Below the pieces are notes generated by a model, which was given only the letters and a program-made list of their open reading frames with translations, had not been told where the DNA came from and did no database searches. A program made the translations under genes and the position numbers. Shown in pieces: positions 5,462 through 12,429 of a stretch of DNA of 12,429 nucleotides. The stretch spans positions 52,288 to 64,716 of the forward strand of contig DPGN01000051.1 in the NCBI GenBank assembly GCA_003523185.1, given 5' to 3'. The DNA comes from Halieaceae bacterium (GTDB lineage Bacteria > Pseudomonadota > Gammaproteobacteria > Pseudomonadales > Halieaceae). Position 1 is the stretch's first letter. Every line of letters begins with the position of its first letter.

Positions 5462-6841
5462 CTAGCTCGCGCTACGCGCGTTATGAAGGCGGCGAATTTC
5501 CCTGGCGACTAACCACAACCGGTCTTGGCCCCATATTTCTAAGTGGGTTTGTCCCTGAGCATCGATCAGTCGATAGCTGGGAACGCCCCACAAGCCACCC
5601 TCGTACATCGAGAGTCGATTAGTTTCGAGTAGGGCCTCCCACTCCGTCTCTCCCAGGTGTTTCTTTGCCTCGCTCCAGCTCAGACCTGCCGACTCGACAA
5701 CTCGCTTGAGACCGCGATTGTTATTGGTGTTCACACCCAGCGCGAAGGCATGCTTTAAGAAGCCGGATAAGAGCTCATTCCCCTTCCCTTGACTGACGGC
5801 CCAGGGATACAGCGAGTAGCATCGCCTCACCGGGTTACCAATGGGGTCATACATGTTGCCGTAGGCAACGCCACGCCTGCGGGCCTCTCGGGCCGTATCG
5901 GAGAAAATGTACATACCCTTTTCACGGGTAGCAGGCACACCGCGCATCACCATCGGCAGAACCGGGCGCATCGACAGGTTGACGCCCGTCTTATCTGCAA
6001 GCTCGATGGTTTCATCAAACACAATTGAGGTGTAGGGGCTCCGTAGTGAGGGGAAAAACTCGAGCGTTAAATCGGAAGCATTGTGCACGCCATCGACCGA
6101 CACCTCGGGGCATTGCGTGATGTAAGGCTGATCTGACTGGCGGTCTGCACCAAGTTCGGCTAAGCGTGCCTCGAGGTAGTGAAGCCTATCGACCCCCCAA
6201 TACCACTCACCTTCATAGTGGAACATAGCTCCGGAATAGTGCTTCAGCTGTGCGCGCAAGGCCGTGGCTGCATTCAACCTCGCCTCGGTATTCTCGGGTG
6301 AAGCACAACCATGCTCATCAGCGAGTGTGGCGAGTGCCGCCTCATCACCGGACCACAGCGCGTCGCCCACGGTTGCCATGAGCCTTGGGAGATCCGCTTG
6401 AGGCGCATTTGCTAACAATGCATTTGCCTGACTTACGGCCTCTGGGCTCGGTAGATTACTGCCTATTGGAAATTTCAGCCCGTACTCATCGGCGATAAGC
6501 GCCGAATCGTATTGCGAGAGCTTCAGCAGCAACGCAGCGTCTGGCGCATTCTTACCCTCAGGGCCTCGAACCATGTGGCATCGCAATTCAATGTCATAGC
6601 GGTCGGCAAACTGTTCAAGCACCTGACTCGCGAGGTGGCTGTAACCGTCTTCTACTTGATGAAAGTAATCAACGACATGAGGGCGACCCTCTTTCTTCCT
6701 CGCCTTTTCCGCTTTCAGTCGGCGTTTTATCAGCTTTCTTTCGCTGTTTAGGTAACTGGCAAGATTCGAGGTCAGACGACGCACCAATGGCGATGGGTCC
6801 ATGGTTGCCGCTCCGCCTTGCTCCTTAAATTGCTGTGACAT
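5462..6841 (-). CDS. Tandem DsbA/HCCA-isomerase-like two-domain protein
   Basis: The 459-aa product reads as two fused thioredoxin-fold domains of the isomerase (kappa GST) type. After a basic helical lead (about 35-52) domain 1 runs about 55-232: it begins HVVDYFHQVEDGYSHLASQVL, parallel to the first strand and helix of the single-domain isomerase at 4579, and ends EGEWYWGVDRLHYLEARL, the family's terminal W-G-x-D-R-L motif. It lacks both the Ser-Pro of the active site (DG at 65-66 instead) and the cis-Pro. Domain 2 (about 256-452) keeps both: LEFFPSLRSPYTS with S268-P269, GLWGVPSYRL with cis-P421, and IWGQDRLWLV at the end. No CxxC redox pair is present and no signal peptide. Similar proteins are usually called DsbA family or HCCA isomerase. 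ATG 6802 (codon 14), with GGAG eight bases upstream, is an equally good start. It follows the tetR-type gene. Confidence 0.82.
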   Translation of the reverse strand: MSQQFKEQGGAATMDPSPLVRRLTSNLASYLNSERKLIKRRLKAEKARKKEGRPHVVDYFHQVEDGYSHLASQVLEQFADRYDIELRCHMVRGPEGKNAPDAALLLKLSQYDSALIADEYGLKFPIGSNLPSPEAVSQANALLANAPQADLPRLMATVGDALWSGDEAALATLADEHGCASPENTEARLNAATALRAQLKHYSGAMFHYEGEWYWGVDRLHYLEARLAELGADRQSDQPYITQCPEVSVDGVHNASDLTLEFFPSLRSPYTSIVFDETIELADKTGVNLSMRPVLPMVMRGVPATREKGMYIFSDTAREARRRGVAYGNMYDPIGNPVRRCYSLYPWAVSQGKGNELLSGFLKHAFALGVNTNNNRGLKRVVESAGLSWSEAKKHLGETEWEALLETNRLSMYEGGLWGVPSYRLIDAQGQTHLEIWGQDRLWLVAREIRRLHNARSAS

Positions 6842-6990
6842 GACGCCCCCGGGGTAGTCTTGTTATTGGTTTGAGCATGGATACAACAGATGTCTAAATC
6901 GTTCCAAAAAAGATATGGCACATAATATGCCAAATCAAGCTCCCTTCAGCCTCTCTCTCGATAACTACCGTGATCAGTGAATACTTAGCT
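6842..6990. other. Gap between the TetR gene and the tandem DsbA-like gene
   Basis: This 149-base gap is richer in A/T than the flanking genes and contains a 17-base imperfect palindrome (6916-6932). No gene or clear terminator is seen. On the minus strand TTGGAA near 6903 could be a -35 box for the tandem DsbA-like gene, but the -10 partner is weak. Confidence 0.35.
6916..6932. promoter_or_regulatory. Imperfect palindrome TGGCACATAATATGCCA, possible operator
   Basis: The 17-base site has arms TGGCA and TGCCA that pair perfectly; within the central bases one symmetric pair and the centre do not match. It lies about 75 bases upstream of the tandem DsbA-like start and downstream of the TetR-type gene, where a regulator acting on the tandem DsbA-like promoter would bind. 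The sequence does not resemble the palindrome at 7752. Confidence 0.35.
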
Positions 6991-7575
6991 TTAAGGATTC
7001 AGCAGTCGCGTCAGGGCTTTTAGAATCACGGCCTGTGCGGCGCTGCATGACAGACCTTGAATATCACGCAGACGATGCCACATCTCGAACGACAAATACG
7101 CGTCGGCCAACTCTCTCTCGTCCAAAACAAGCTGACTTATCTCTGGCAGCCATCGCTCCTTGTTGGCTCTGGAGATCTGTTGGTAGCGCTCGTAATTTTC
7201 CTTCAAAACCCGAGAACTCCAGCGCAAAGACTTTGTCGCGAGTAACAGTGAGCGATGCTCTTCAAATGCCTTGCCATAGGTCGTCACTATTGAATCTAGT
7301 CGCTCAGTCAGTTCCCCCTCACGATCGCCCTCATGCAGGAAACTCTCCCAAAAGGACCCAACCGTATGCTCGTCCACCGCGGCAAAAAACTGGTCCATAT
7401 CCTCAAATTGGCGAAAGAATGAACGAATGCCGACGCCGGCGCGCGCAGAGATCTGCTTAGCCGTGGGTGCGAAATTTCCCTCCTCGATCAAGATCAAGGC
7501 GGCGTTGATCATCGCTTTACGACTACGCTCAGAGCGAAGCCGTCTGCCATCGGATAATTGGGTAACTGCACTCAT
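6991..7575 (-). CDS. TetR/AcrR-family transcriptional regulator
   Basis: The 194-aa length and layout fit TetR repressors. The N-terminal DNA-binding domain (about 15-63) starts with helix 1 SRKAMINAALILIEEGNFAP and continues with the helix-turn-helix AKQISARAGVGIRSFFRQF (39-57), with the family's aromatic pair before the next helix that leads into DQFFAAV. The rest is helical with no recognisable ligand signature, typical of the variable effector-binding core. ATG 7575 has GAAG five bases upstream. Downstream on the same strand is the tandem DsbA-like gene; divergently, after about 250 bases, the fatty acid hydroxylase gene. Divergent placement and the perfect palindrome at 7752-7766 suggest it represses that hydroxylase and perhaps itself. 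The inducer may be a lipid or aromatic compound, but this is only inferred from neighbours. Confidence 0.9.
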   Translation of the reverse strand: MSAVTQLSDGRRLRSERSRKAMINAALILIEEGNFAPTAKQISARAGVGIRSFFRQFEDMDQFFAAVDEHTVGSFWESFLHEGDREGELTERLDSIVTTYGKAFEEHRSLLLATKSLRWSSRVLKENYERYQQISRANKERWLPEISQLVLDERELADAYLSFEMWHRLRDIQGLSCSAAQAVILKALTRLLNP

Positions 7576-7751
7576 CTGTTCTTCAACCTGCGTTTTAGGC
7601 TATTCGCAGCTACCTCTGCACTTTAAGACTTGCGATGAAAACGAGAGGTACTGAGCGCGATAATACATTGCGATCGACTCGCTCATCATTTTTCGACACG
7701 CAATCAGTATAGAGCCTGCTCGACTGCAACGTCCAAGACTGGGTTTGGCTA

Positions 7752-7766
7752 TTTCTGTGACAGAAA
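7752..7766. promoter_or_regulatory. Perfect 15-base palindrome TTTCTGT-G-ACAGAAA, probable TetR-type operator
   Basis: Seven-base arms (7752-7758 and 7760-7766) are exact reverse complements around a single central G. The site overlaps the predicted -35 box of the hydroxylase promoter (7757-7762), where a bound repressor would block RNA polymerase. It lies in the spacer between a divergent TetR-type gene and its likely target, the classical arrangement for this family. Confidence 0.5.
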
Positions 7767-7784
7767 GATCAGATGCTGTATTCT
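7757..7784 (+). promoter_or_regulatory. Candidate promoter for the fatty acid hydroxylase gene
   Basis: GTGACA (7757-7762, five of six to TTGACA) and TATTCT (7779-7784, four of six to TATAAT) are 16 bases apart. Transcription would begin near 7791, which gives a leader of about 37 bases before ATG 7828 and argues against the in-frame TTG at 7795 as start. Confidence 0.45.
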
Positions 7785-7827
7785 CCAGCACTGATTGGCA
7801 CTGACGCGCACCATAAGAACAATATCG

Positions 7828-8904
7828 ATGCGAAACCAAGAACTCCCATCCCATGAGGTCTTTGCAAGCCGACTAGCCCGCTGGCTGGGAGCGCCGCTGA
7901 ACCTAATTGAGGAGCTGGGTCATTACCTATTGATCCTCCCCCTGAACACGCTTTTGCGACGATTAGACCGCGCCTCCTATTGGTTGGAGGGCACGTGGTC
8001 GCGGGCTGTCATTGCGCACACGCTGTTTCCCTTAACGCTTATCATCTCAATGTGGTTAGGGTTCGAAGCTACCGAGGCTGGTGCATCGATTACGTCGATC
8101 GCAACCCTAGCTCTGATCCCTGTTGTCTATGGGCTCTTTGCTGCACCACTTGAACGACTAATGCCCTTCAGTCGCGATTGGCTGGAAGGCGGGAACGACA
8201 TGACCGTTGACGTCATGATGTTTATCTCTAACGCTTTCTGGAATGGTTTCGCAAAGTACCTGATTCAAGTGTTGTTTTTGGTATCACTTGTCGAGGCGCT
8301 GGAACCCTATGGTCACGAACTCTGGCCCAGCGAGATTCCTGGTGCTGTGCAAGTCATGCTGTTTATTCTAATTAAGGACTTCTTTCGCTATTGGCTGCAC
8401 CGTGCGCTTCACGAAAACGCATTTTTATGGCGTTTTCATGCCACCCACCACTCAGTGAAACGCCTTTATTGGCTAAACGGTATCCGCAGCCACCCGGTCG
8501 AGGTCATTGTGCAAGCGATACTTTTTGCCGCTCCCTTCGCCCTGCTGCAACCGTCCGCGGAAATCGTAATGGTGGCAGTGTTTATGCAGTTGAGTATTGG
8601 ACTTTTCCAGCACTCAAATATCGATTTAAAACTGGGGTTTTGGGAGTACCTGTTCTCTATTGGCAATAACCATCGTTACCACCATTACCCAGATAAAAAG
8701 ATCGGTGATTGCAATTACGGCGGCGAATTTATTGTCTGGGACATCCTTTTCGGCACGTTTCACAAAGTTAAGGGCGAGCGCCCCTCAGACAATATCGGCA
8801 TTGGGGGGTCGCCCCACTATCCGATGACGCTAACGGGACTTTTGATCGCTCCCTTCCTAAAAAACCAACGTTTCGATGAATCAGTGAGTCCTAACCGCGA
8901 CTAA
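7828..8904 (+). CDS. Sterol desaturase / fatty acid hydroxylase family membrane protein
   Basis: This 358-aa integral membrane protein belongs to the di-iron fatty acid hydroxylase superfamily, which uses O2 to hydroxylate or desaturate lipid chains, sterols or carotenoids. The eight-histidine metal site is visible: HRALH (191-195), HATHH (204-208), a lone histidine in QHSN (262), and HRYHH (282-286), with SHP (221-223) between. Hydrophobic spans lie at about 62-78, 88-106, 140-157, 172-187, 225-245 and 246-260. The N-terminal 150 residues before the catalytic core form an additional membrane part. ATG 7828 is preferred over TTG 7795, which sits almost on the predicted transcription start; the ribosome site (AAGAA) is weak. 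The gene ends 11 bases from the convergent fdhD. The TetR-type gene diverges from it. The substrate cannot be assigned. Confidence 0.9.
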   Translation: MRNQELPSHEVFASRLARWLGAPLNLIEELGHYLLILPLNTLLRRLDRASYWLEGTWSRAVIAHTLFPLTLIISMWLGFEATEAGASITSIATLALIPVVYGLFAAPLERLMPFSRDWLEGGNDMTVDVMMFISNAFWNGFAKYLIQVLFLVSLVEALEPYGHELWPSEIPGAVQVMLFILIKDFFRYWLHRALHENAFLWRFHATHHSVKRLYWLNGIRSHPVEVIVQAILFAAPFALLQPSAEIVMVAVFMQLSIGLFQHSNIDLKLGFWEYLFSIGNNHRYHHYPDKKIGDCNYGGEFIVWDILFGTFHKVKGERPSDNIGIGGSPHYPMTLTGLLIAPFLKNQRFDESVSPNRD

Positions 8905-8915
8905 CGCGAGGCTCC

Positions 8916-9716
8916 TCAGGAATAAAGTGCGTGCCGGCCGTTTGATGCAAACGCGATGAGCTTGAGGTTAGCGGCCCTCGCTGTCTCTATGGCCATAGAG
9001 GTCGGCGCCGAAACCGCCACAAGTATGCCAATGCCTGCCGTTGCGGCTTTTGCCACCATCTCATAACTTGCACGGCTACTCACCAGTACGAAACCGTCAG
9101 CCGTTTTCAAACTATGCCAGCCAATGAGTTTATCGAGCGCATTGTGCCGCCCCACGTCTTCTCTCAGTGACACGATGTTGCCATCCATATCGCACCAGAC
9201 GGCCGCGTGTGCGCCTGATGTGGACTGAGACACCACTTGTCTATGGCGAATATCGCTGAGTGCTTTATCGAGTGCGGCCTGGCTCGGCAGATTGGCAGCC
9301 TGGAGTGACAATATGTCTCTCGTCATGTGCTCGATCGACTCAATACCGCAGAGACCACATCCACTCGGGCCGGCCATGGATCGGCGCCTAGATTTTAACC
9401 GGTGCGCCGTTTCGTTAGAGACAGTGGCATTTACGGCGACGCCGACGTCACCGAACTCTATGTCAATGTCGAAAATCGCTCGTGCACTGTCGACGATGCC
9501 CTCGCCAATGGCGAATCCACGAATGAAGTCCTCCAAGTCACAAGGCGTGGCCATCATGACTGCATATGAAATGCCATTGAATGACATGGCAATGGGGACT
9601 TCGGCGACAACCGCGTCAAAGTTTTCGACGGAGGCACCATCCTCTTGCAGTCTACGACTCACCGATACCACAGAGGGATCGGCCTCGCTCACATCACTGT
9701 GCGCTTGTTCAGCCAA
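8916..9716 (-). CDS. fdhD: Formate dehydrogenase accessory sulfurtransferase FdhD
   Basis: FdhD (266 aa) binds the bis-guanylyl molybdenum cofactor and transfers sulfur from a cysteine desulfurase to it, which formate dehydrogenase needs for activity. The family's CxxC loop is present as GPSGCGLCGIE (C120, C123), followed by the conserved HAAVWCD (170-176), EDVGRHNALDKLIG (186-199) and SSRASYEMV (213-221) blocks. The length is normal. The start is TTG 9716, overlapping the TGA of the formate dehydrogenase gene by eight bases; AAGGA eight bases upstream (9725-9729) supports it. Translation is therefore probably coupled to that of its target enzyme. In FdsABG operons this gene is called fdsC. 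The small fdsD gene often found next is not here: the convergent hydroxylase begins 11 bases beyond. Confidence 0.95.
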   Translation of the reverse strand: MAEQAHSDVSEADPSVVSVSRRLQEDGASVENFDAVVAEVPIAMSFNGISYAVMMATPCDLEDFIRGFAIGEGIVDSARAIFDIDIEFGDVGVAVNATVSNETAHRLKSRRRSMAGPSGCGLCGIESIEHMTRDILSLQAANLPSQAALDKALSDIRHRQVVSQSTSGAHAAVWCDMDGNIVSLREDVGRHNALDKLIGWHSLKTADGFVLVSSRASYEMVAKAATAGIGILVAVSAPTSMAIETARAANLKLIAFASNGRHALYS

Positions 9717-12429
9717 CGACAGAGTCCTTCGCCAAGCGCTGCTGTTTCACATCAAAGCTCTTCTGACGCTCTTGCCAGTCAGACGGCTGAGTAACACGGG
9801 TCACCTGTACGGCCGTCACCTTATACTCTGGGCAGTTCGTTGCCCAATCCGAGCTGTCGGTAGTGATAACGTTTGCACCGGAGACAGGATGGTGAAAAGT
9901 CGTATAAACAACACCGGGGCGCACGCGCTGCGACAGTTTGGCGTGAAGAACCGTATCACCGATGCGACTCGAAATACCGACCCATTCGCCTTCGGAAATA
10001 CCCCGCTCCTGCGCGTCCTCCGGATGAATCTCCAGAACATCTTCCTCGTGCCAAGCAGAATTCTCGGTACGACGAGTCTGCGCGCCCACGTTGTACTGAC
10101 TAAGTATGCGTCCCGTTGTCATGATGAGTGGGAAACGACGTGAACATCGCTCATCCGTTGGTACGTACTCCGTGACAATAAATTGTCCTAAACCACGCGT
10201 GAACGACTCCTCGTGCATGGTCGGTGTTCCCTCGGATTCCTCGTCCCAGCAAGGCCATTGAATACTGCCCAAACGCTCAATTTTCTCGTAGGTGACACCT
10301 GCAAACGTTGGCGTCAGTGCGGATATCTCGCGCATGATCTGCTCGGGATTCTCGTAGTCCCAATCACAGCCAAGCGCTTGAGCCAGACCCAGTGTCGACT
10401 GCCAATCGGCTTTTCCGGCAAGAGGCTCCATCGCCTTTCTCACACGCGAAATACGTCTTTCAGCATTGGTGAAGGTGCCGTCCTTTTCCAAGAATGAAGA
10501 TCCCGGCAGGAACACGTGTGCGAACTTCGCGGTCTCATTAAGGAAGATGTCCTGAACAATCAGGCACTCCATCGACTCAAGTGCGGCTTCGACATGCTGT
10601 GTATTGGGGTCTGACTGAGCAATGTCCTCGCCTTGGCAGTACAAGCCTTTAAAGGCTCCAGATAAGGCTTCTTCGAACATGTTAGGAATGCGGTGCCCAG
10701 GCTCAGGATCCAATGTCACGCCCCAGGCGGCTTCAAAACTCCCACGAACAGCATCATCGCTCACTGGTCGATAGCCCGGCAGTTCGTGCGGGAATGAGCC
10801 CATATCACAGGAACCTTGAACATTGTTCTGCCCGCGAAGTGGGTTTACACCGACACCTCGTCGGCCAATATTCCCAGTCAACATTGCCAGGTTAGCAATC
10901 GCCATGACCGTTGTTGAACCCTGACTGTGTTCGGTAACGCCCAAACCGTAGTAAATGGCAGCATTTCCGCCCATGGCATAAAGACGAGCCGCCACACGCA
11001 CATCATTCGCATGTACCCCGGTATGGGCCTCCATGGCCTCTGGCGAGTTCTCAGGTTGTTGAATGAATGTCAGCCAGTTGCTGAACGCTACCTTGTCACA
11101 ACGTGAATCAACAAAGCGTTGATCCGTTAGCCCCTCATCCACGATGGTGTGCGCCATAGCATTCAACAGCGCCACGTTCGCCCCGGGACGAACCGGTAGG
11201 TGGAGATCAGATCGCACGTGCGGCGCACCGACGATTTCAATCCGACGAGGATCGATAACGATAAGGTGAGCACCCTCTCGCAGTCGTTTCTTCAGGCGCG
11301 ACCCAAATACCGGGTGCGCTTCTGTGGGGTTGGCTCCCATCACAACGATCACGTCAGCGTCGGCAACGGAAGCAAAGTCCTGTGTTCCAGCGGACTCACC
11401 CAAGGTTTGCTTCAGACCATAGCCAGTTGGGGAGTGGCAGACGCGAGCGCAGGTATCAATGTTGTTGTTACCAAATCCAGTCCTCACCATTTTCTGGACC
11501 AGCCACACTTCCTCATTCGTGCAGCGTGAAGACGAAATAGCGCCTATGCTCTTGGTGCCGTATTTTTCTTGAATCGCACGCAACCGATTGGCAGCAAACG
11601 TCAGTGCTTCGTCCCAGCTAACACGCTTCCAAGGATCATCAATCGAATCGCGAATCATGGGCTCGGTCATGCGATCTTTGTGGGTCGCATAGCCAAAGGC
11701 AAAACGACCTTTGACGCAGGCATGGCCCTCATTCGCTTTACCATCTTTCCACGGCGTCATGCGAATCACTTCTTGGCCTCGCATTTCAGCCTTGAAGCCA
11801 CAGCCGACACCACAGTAAGCACAGGTTGTTGTCACTGAGTGCTCAGGTATTCCGCTCTCGATGATGCTGTTTTCGGTCAACGTAGCCGTAGGACAGGCGG
11901 CGACACAGGCACCGCAACTGACACAGTCAGACTCTAAAAAGTTCGTCTCAGGCCCTACACTGACACGAGAATCAAAGCCACGCCCTGAAATAGTTAGCGC
12001 AAATGTTCCCTGAGTCTCCTCACAGGCGCGCACACAACGTGAGCAAACAATGCATTTGGACGAATCGAACGTGAAATACGGACTACTCTCGTCTTTCTCA
12101 AGCTGGGTGTGATTTTCACCCGCGAACCCATAACGCACATCGCGTAAGCCCACCTCTCCTGCCGTCGACTGTAGCTCACAGTCGCCATTGGTAGGACAAG
12201 TAAGGCAATCCAGTGGATGATCGCTGATGTAAAGCTCCATCACACCGCGCCGAATTTTCGCCAATTGATCGCTCTGAGTCGTGACGGTCATCCCCGCCTC
12301 TACCGGTGTGGTACACGACGAGGGGTAGCCCCGTCTTCCCTCAATTTCGACCAAGCAGACCCGGCAAGATCCAAAGGACTCAAGCGTATCGGTAGCACAG
12401 AGTTTCGGGACCTTAATGCCAGCCTCAAA
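9709..12429 (-). CDS. fdsA: Formate dehydrogenase, molybdenum-containing alpha subunit (5' end outside window)
   Basis: This subunit oxidises formate to CO2 at a bis-MGD molybdenum centre. The frame stays open to the window edge; 906 residues are visible and roughly 25-50 are missing. Numbered from the edge: a [2Fe-2S] domain with C11, C22, C25, C39; a His-Cys [4Fe-4S] site H71, C75, C78, C84; two ferredoxin clusters C126/C129/C132/C136 and C169/C172/C175/C179; then the catalytic domain's own cluster C203, C206, C210, C238. The Mo ligand is C331 in ARVCHSPT (codon 11437-11439 is TGC, so not selenocysteine) with H332 beside it. The C-terminal dinucleotide-binding domain ends ATNCPEYKV. This NuoG-like N-terminus is that of cytosolic NAD-linked FdsA/FdhF-type enzymes, so the diaphorase subunit genes are expected just beyond 12429. 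A frame opening at TTG 12354 is internal. fdhD overlaps its end. Confidence 0.95.
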   Translation of the reverse strand, partial: FEAGIKVPKLCATDTLESFGSCRVCLVEIEGRRGYPSSCTTPVEAGMTVTTQSDQLAKIRRGVMELYISDHPLDCLTCPTNGDCELQSTAGEVGLRDVRYGFAGENHTQLEKDESSPYFTFDSSKCIVCSRCVRACEETQGTFALTISGRGFDSRVSVGPETNFLESDCVSCGACVAACPTATLTENSIIESGIPEHSVTTTCAYCGVGCGFKAEMRGQEVIRMTPWKDGKANEGHACVKGRFAFGYATHKDRMTEPMIRDSIDDPWKRVSWDEALTFAANRLRAIQEKYGTKSIGAISSSRCTNEEVWLVQKMVRTGFGNNNIDTCARVCHSPTGYGLKQTLGESAGTQDFASVADADVIVVMGANPTEAHPVFGSRLKKRLREGAHLIVIDPRRIEIVGAPHVRSDLHLPVRPGANVALLNAMAHTIVDEGLTDQRFVDSRCDKVAFSNWLTFIQQPENSPEAMEAHTGVHANDVRVAARLYAMGGNAAIYYGLGVTEHSQGSTTVMAIANLAMLTGNIGRRGVGVNPLRGQNNVQGSCDMGSFPHELPGYRPVSDDAVRGSFEAAWGVTLDPEPGHRIPNMFEEALSGAFKGLYCQGEDIAQSDPNTQHVEAALESMECLIVQDIFLNETAKFAHVFLPGSSFLEKDGTFTNAERRISRVRKAMEPLAGKADWQSTLGLAQALGCDWDYENPEQIMREISALTPTFAGVTYEKIERLGSIQWPCWDEESEGTPTMHEESFTRGLGQFIVTEYVPTDERCSRRFPLIMTTGRILSQYNVGAQTRRTENSAWHEEDVLEIHPEDAQERGISEGEWVGISSRIGDTVLHAKLSQRVRPGVVYTTFHHPVSGANVITTDSSDWATNCPEYKVTAVQVTRVTQPSDWQERQKSFDVKQQRLAKDSVVG
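9725..9729 (-). promoter_or_regulatory. Shine-Dalgarno AAGGA for the TTG start of fdhD
   Basis: On the minus strand AAGGA stands eight bases before TTG 9716, inside the last codons of the formate dehydrogenase gene. It supports an unusual TTG start and coupled translation of the two genes. Confidence 0.6.

Noticed and set aside
7795..7827. TTG 7795 as start of the hydroxylase gene
   Set aside because: It lies about four bases from the predicted transcription start and has no ribosome binding site; ATG 7828 is more credible.
9292..10143. Long plus-strand open frame (283 codons) opposite fdhD and the formate dehydrogenase gene
   Set aside because: It is antisense to two firmly identified genes, its translation has no family features, and it crosses their junction. 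It is a shadow of the minus-strand codon use.
11437..11439. Possible selenocysteine at the molybdenum-ligand position of formate dehydrogenase
   Set aside because: The codon is TGC on the minus strand, so the ligand is an ordinary cysteine; no in-frame TGA or SECIS element is needed.
12352..12354. TTG 12354 as the start of the formate dehydrogenase gene
   Set aside because: The frame continues open to the window edge and encodes three of the four [2Fe-2S] cysteines upstream, so this codon is an internal leucine.

Overview
The window reads as chromosomal DNA from a Gram-negative proteobacterium. Gene content suggests a marine-type gammaproteobacterium of the OM60/NOR5 (Halieaceae) kind, but this is inferred from gene repertoire and style, not from a marker gene. 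Coding is dense on both strands. I see no insertion sequence, integrase, tRNA, rRNA or CRISPR array, so it looks like an ordinary metabolic stretch rather than a mobile island.

Layout, left to right. (1) 1-50, minus: the first 16 codons of what is probably an acyl-CoA dehydrogenase, cut by the window edge. (2) 267-1708, minus: a two-gene operon for phosphatidylethanolamine synthesis, psd then pssA, joined by a GTGA stop/start overlap. (3) 2126-3962, plus: a DUF2855 protein (Rossmann, dehydrogenase-like) behind a good sigma70 promoter, followed by an unrecognised membrane-anchored protein with six cysteines. (4) 3974-5380: a 2-hydroxychromene-2-carboxylate isomerase-like (kappa-class GST/DsbA fold) gene on minus, divergent from a soluble glutathione S-transferase on plus, with a 17-bp inverted repeat between them. 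(5) 5462-7575, minus: a TetR-type regulator, then a large protein that I read as two fused isomerase/DsbA-like domains, the first having lost its key residues. (6) 7828-8904, plus: a histidine-box membrane fatty acid hydroxylase/sterol desaturase, divergent from tetR, with a perfect 15-bp palindrome over its predicted -35 box. (7) 8916-12429, minus: the large subunit of a cysteine-type, cytosolic, probably NAD-linked formate dehydrogenase (5' end outside the window), overlapping the start of fdhD.

How they fit together. The psd-pssA pair makes membrane lipid. The formate dehydrogenase block oxidises formate to CO2, and FdhD sulfurates its molybdenum cofactor. The middle (about 2.1-8.9 kb) is the least explained part: a dehydrogenase-like protein, three glutathione/thioredoxin-fold proteins, a TetR regulator and a di-iron hydroxylase. 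A TetR-controlled lipid or xenobiotic modification and degradation set is a reasonable guess, but no substrate can be read from the sequence. The strongest novelty candidates are the tandem DsbA-like protein and the six-cysteine membrane-anchored protein next to DUF2855.
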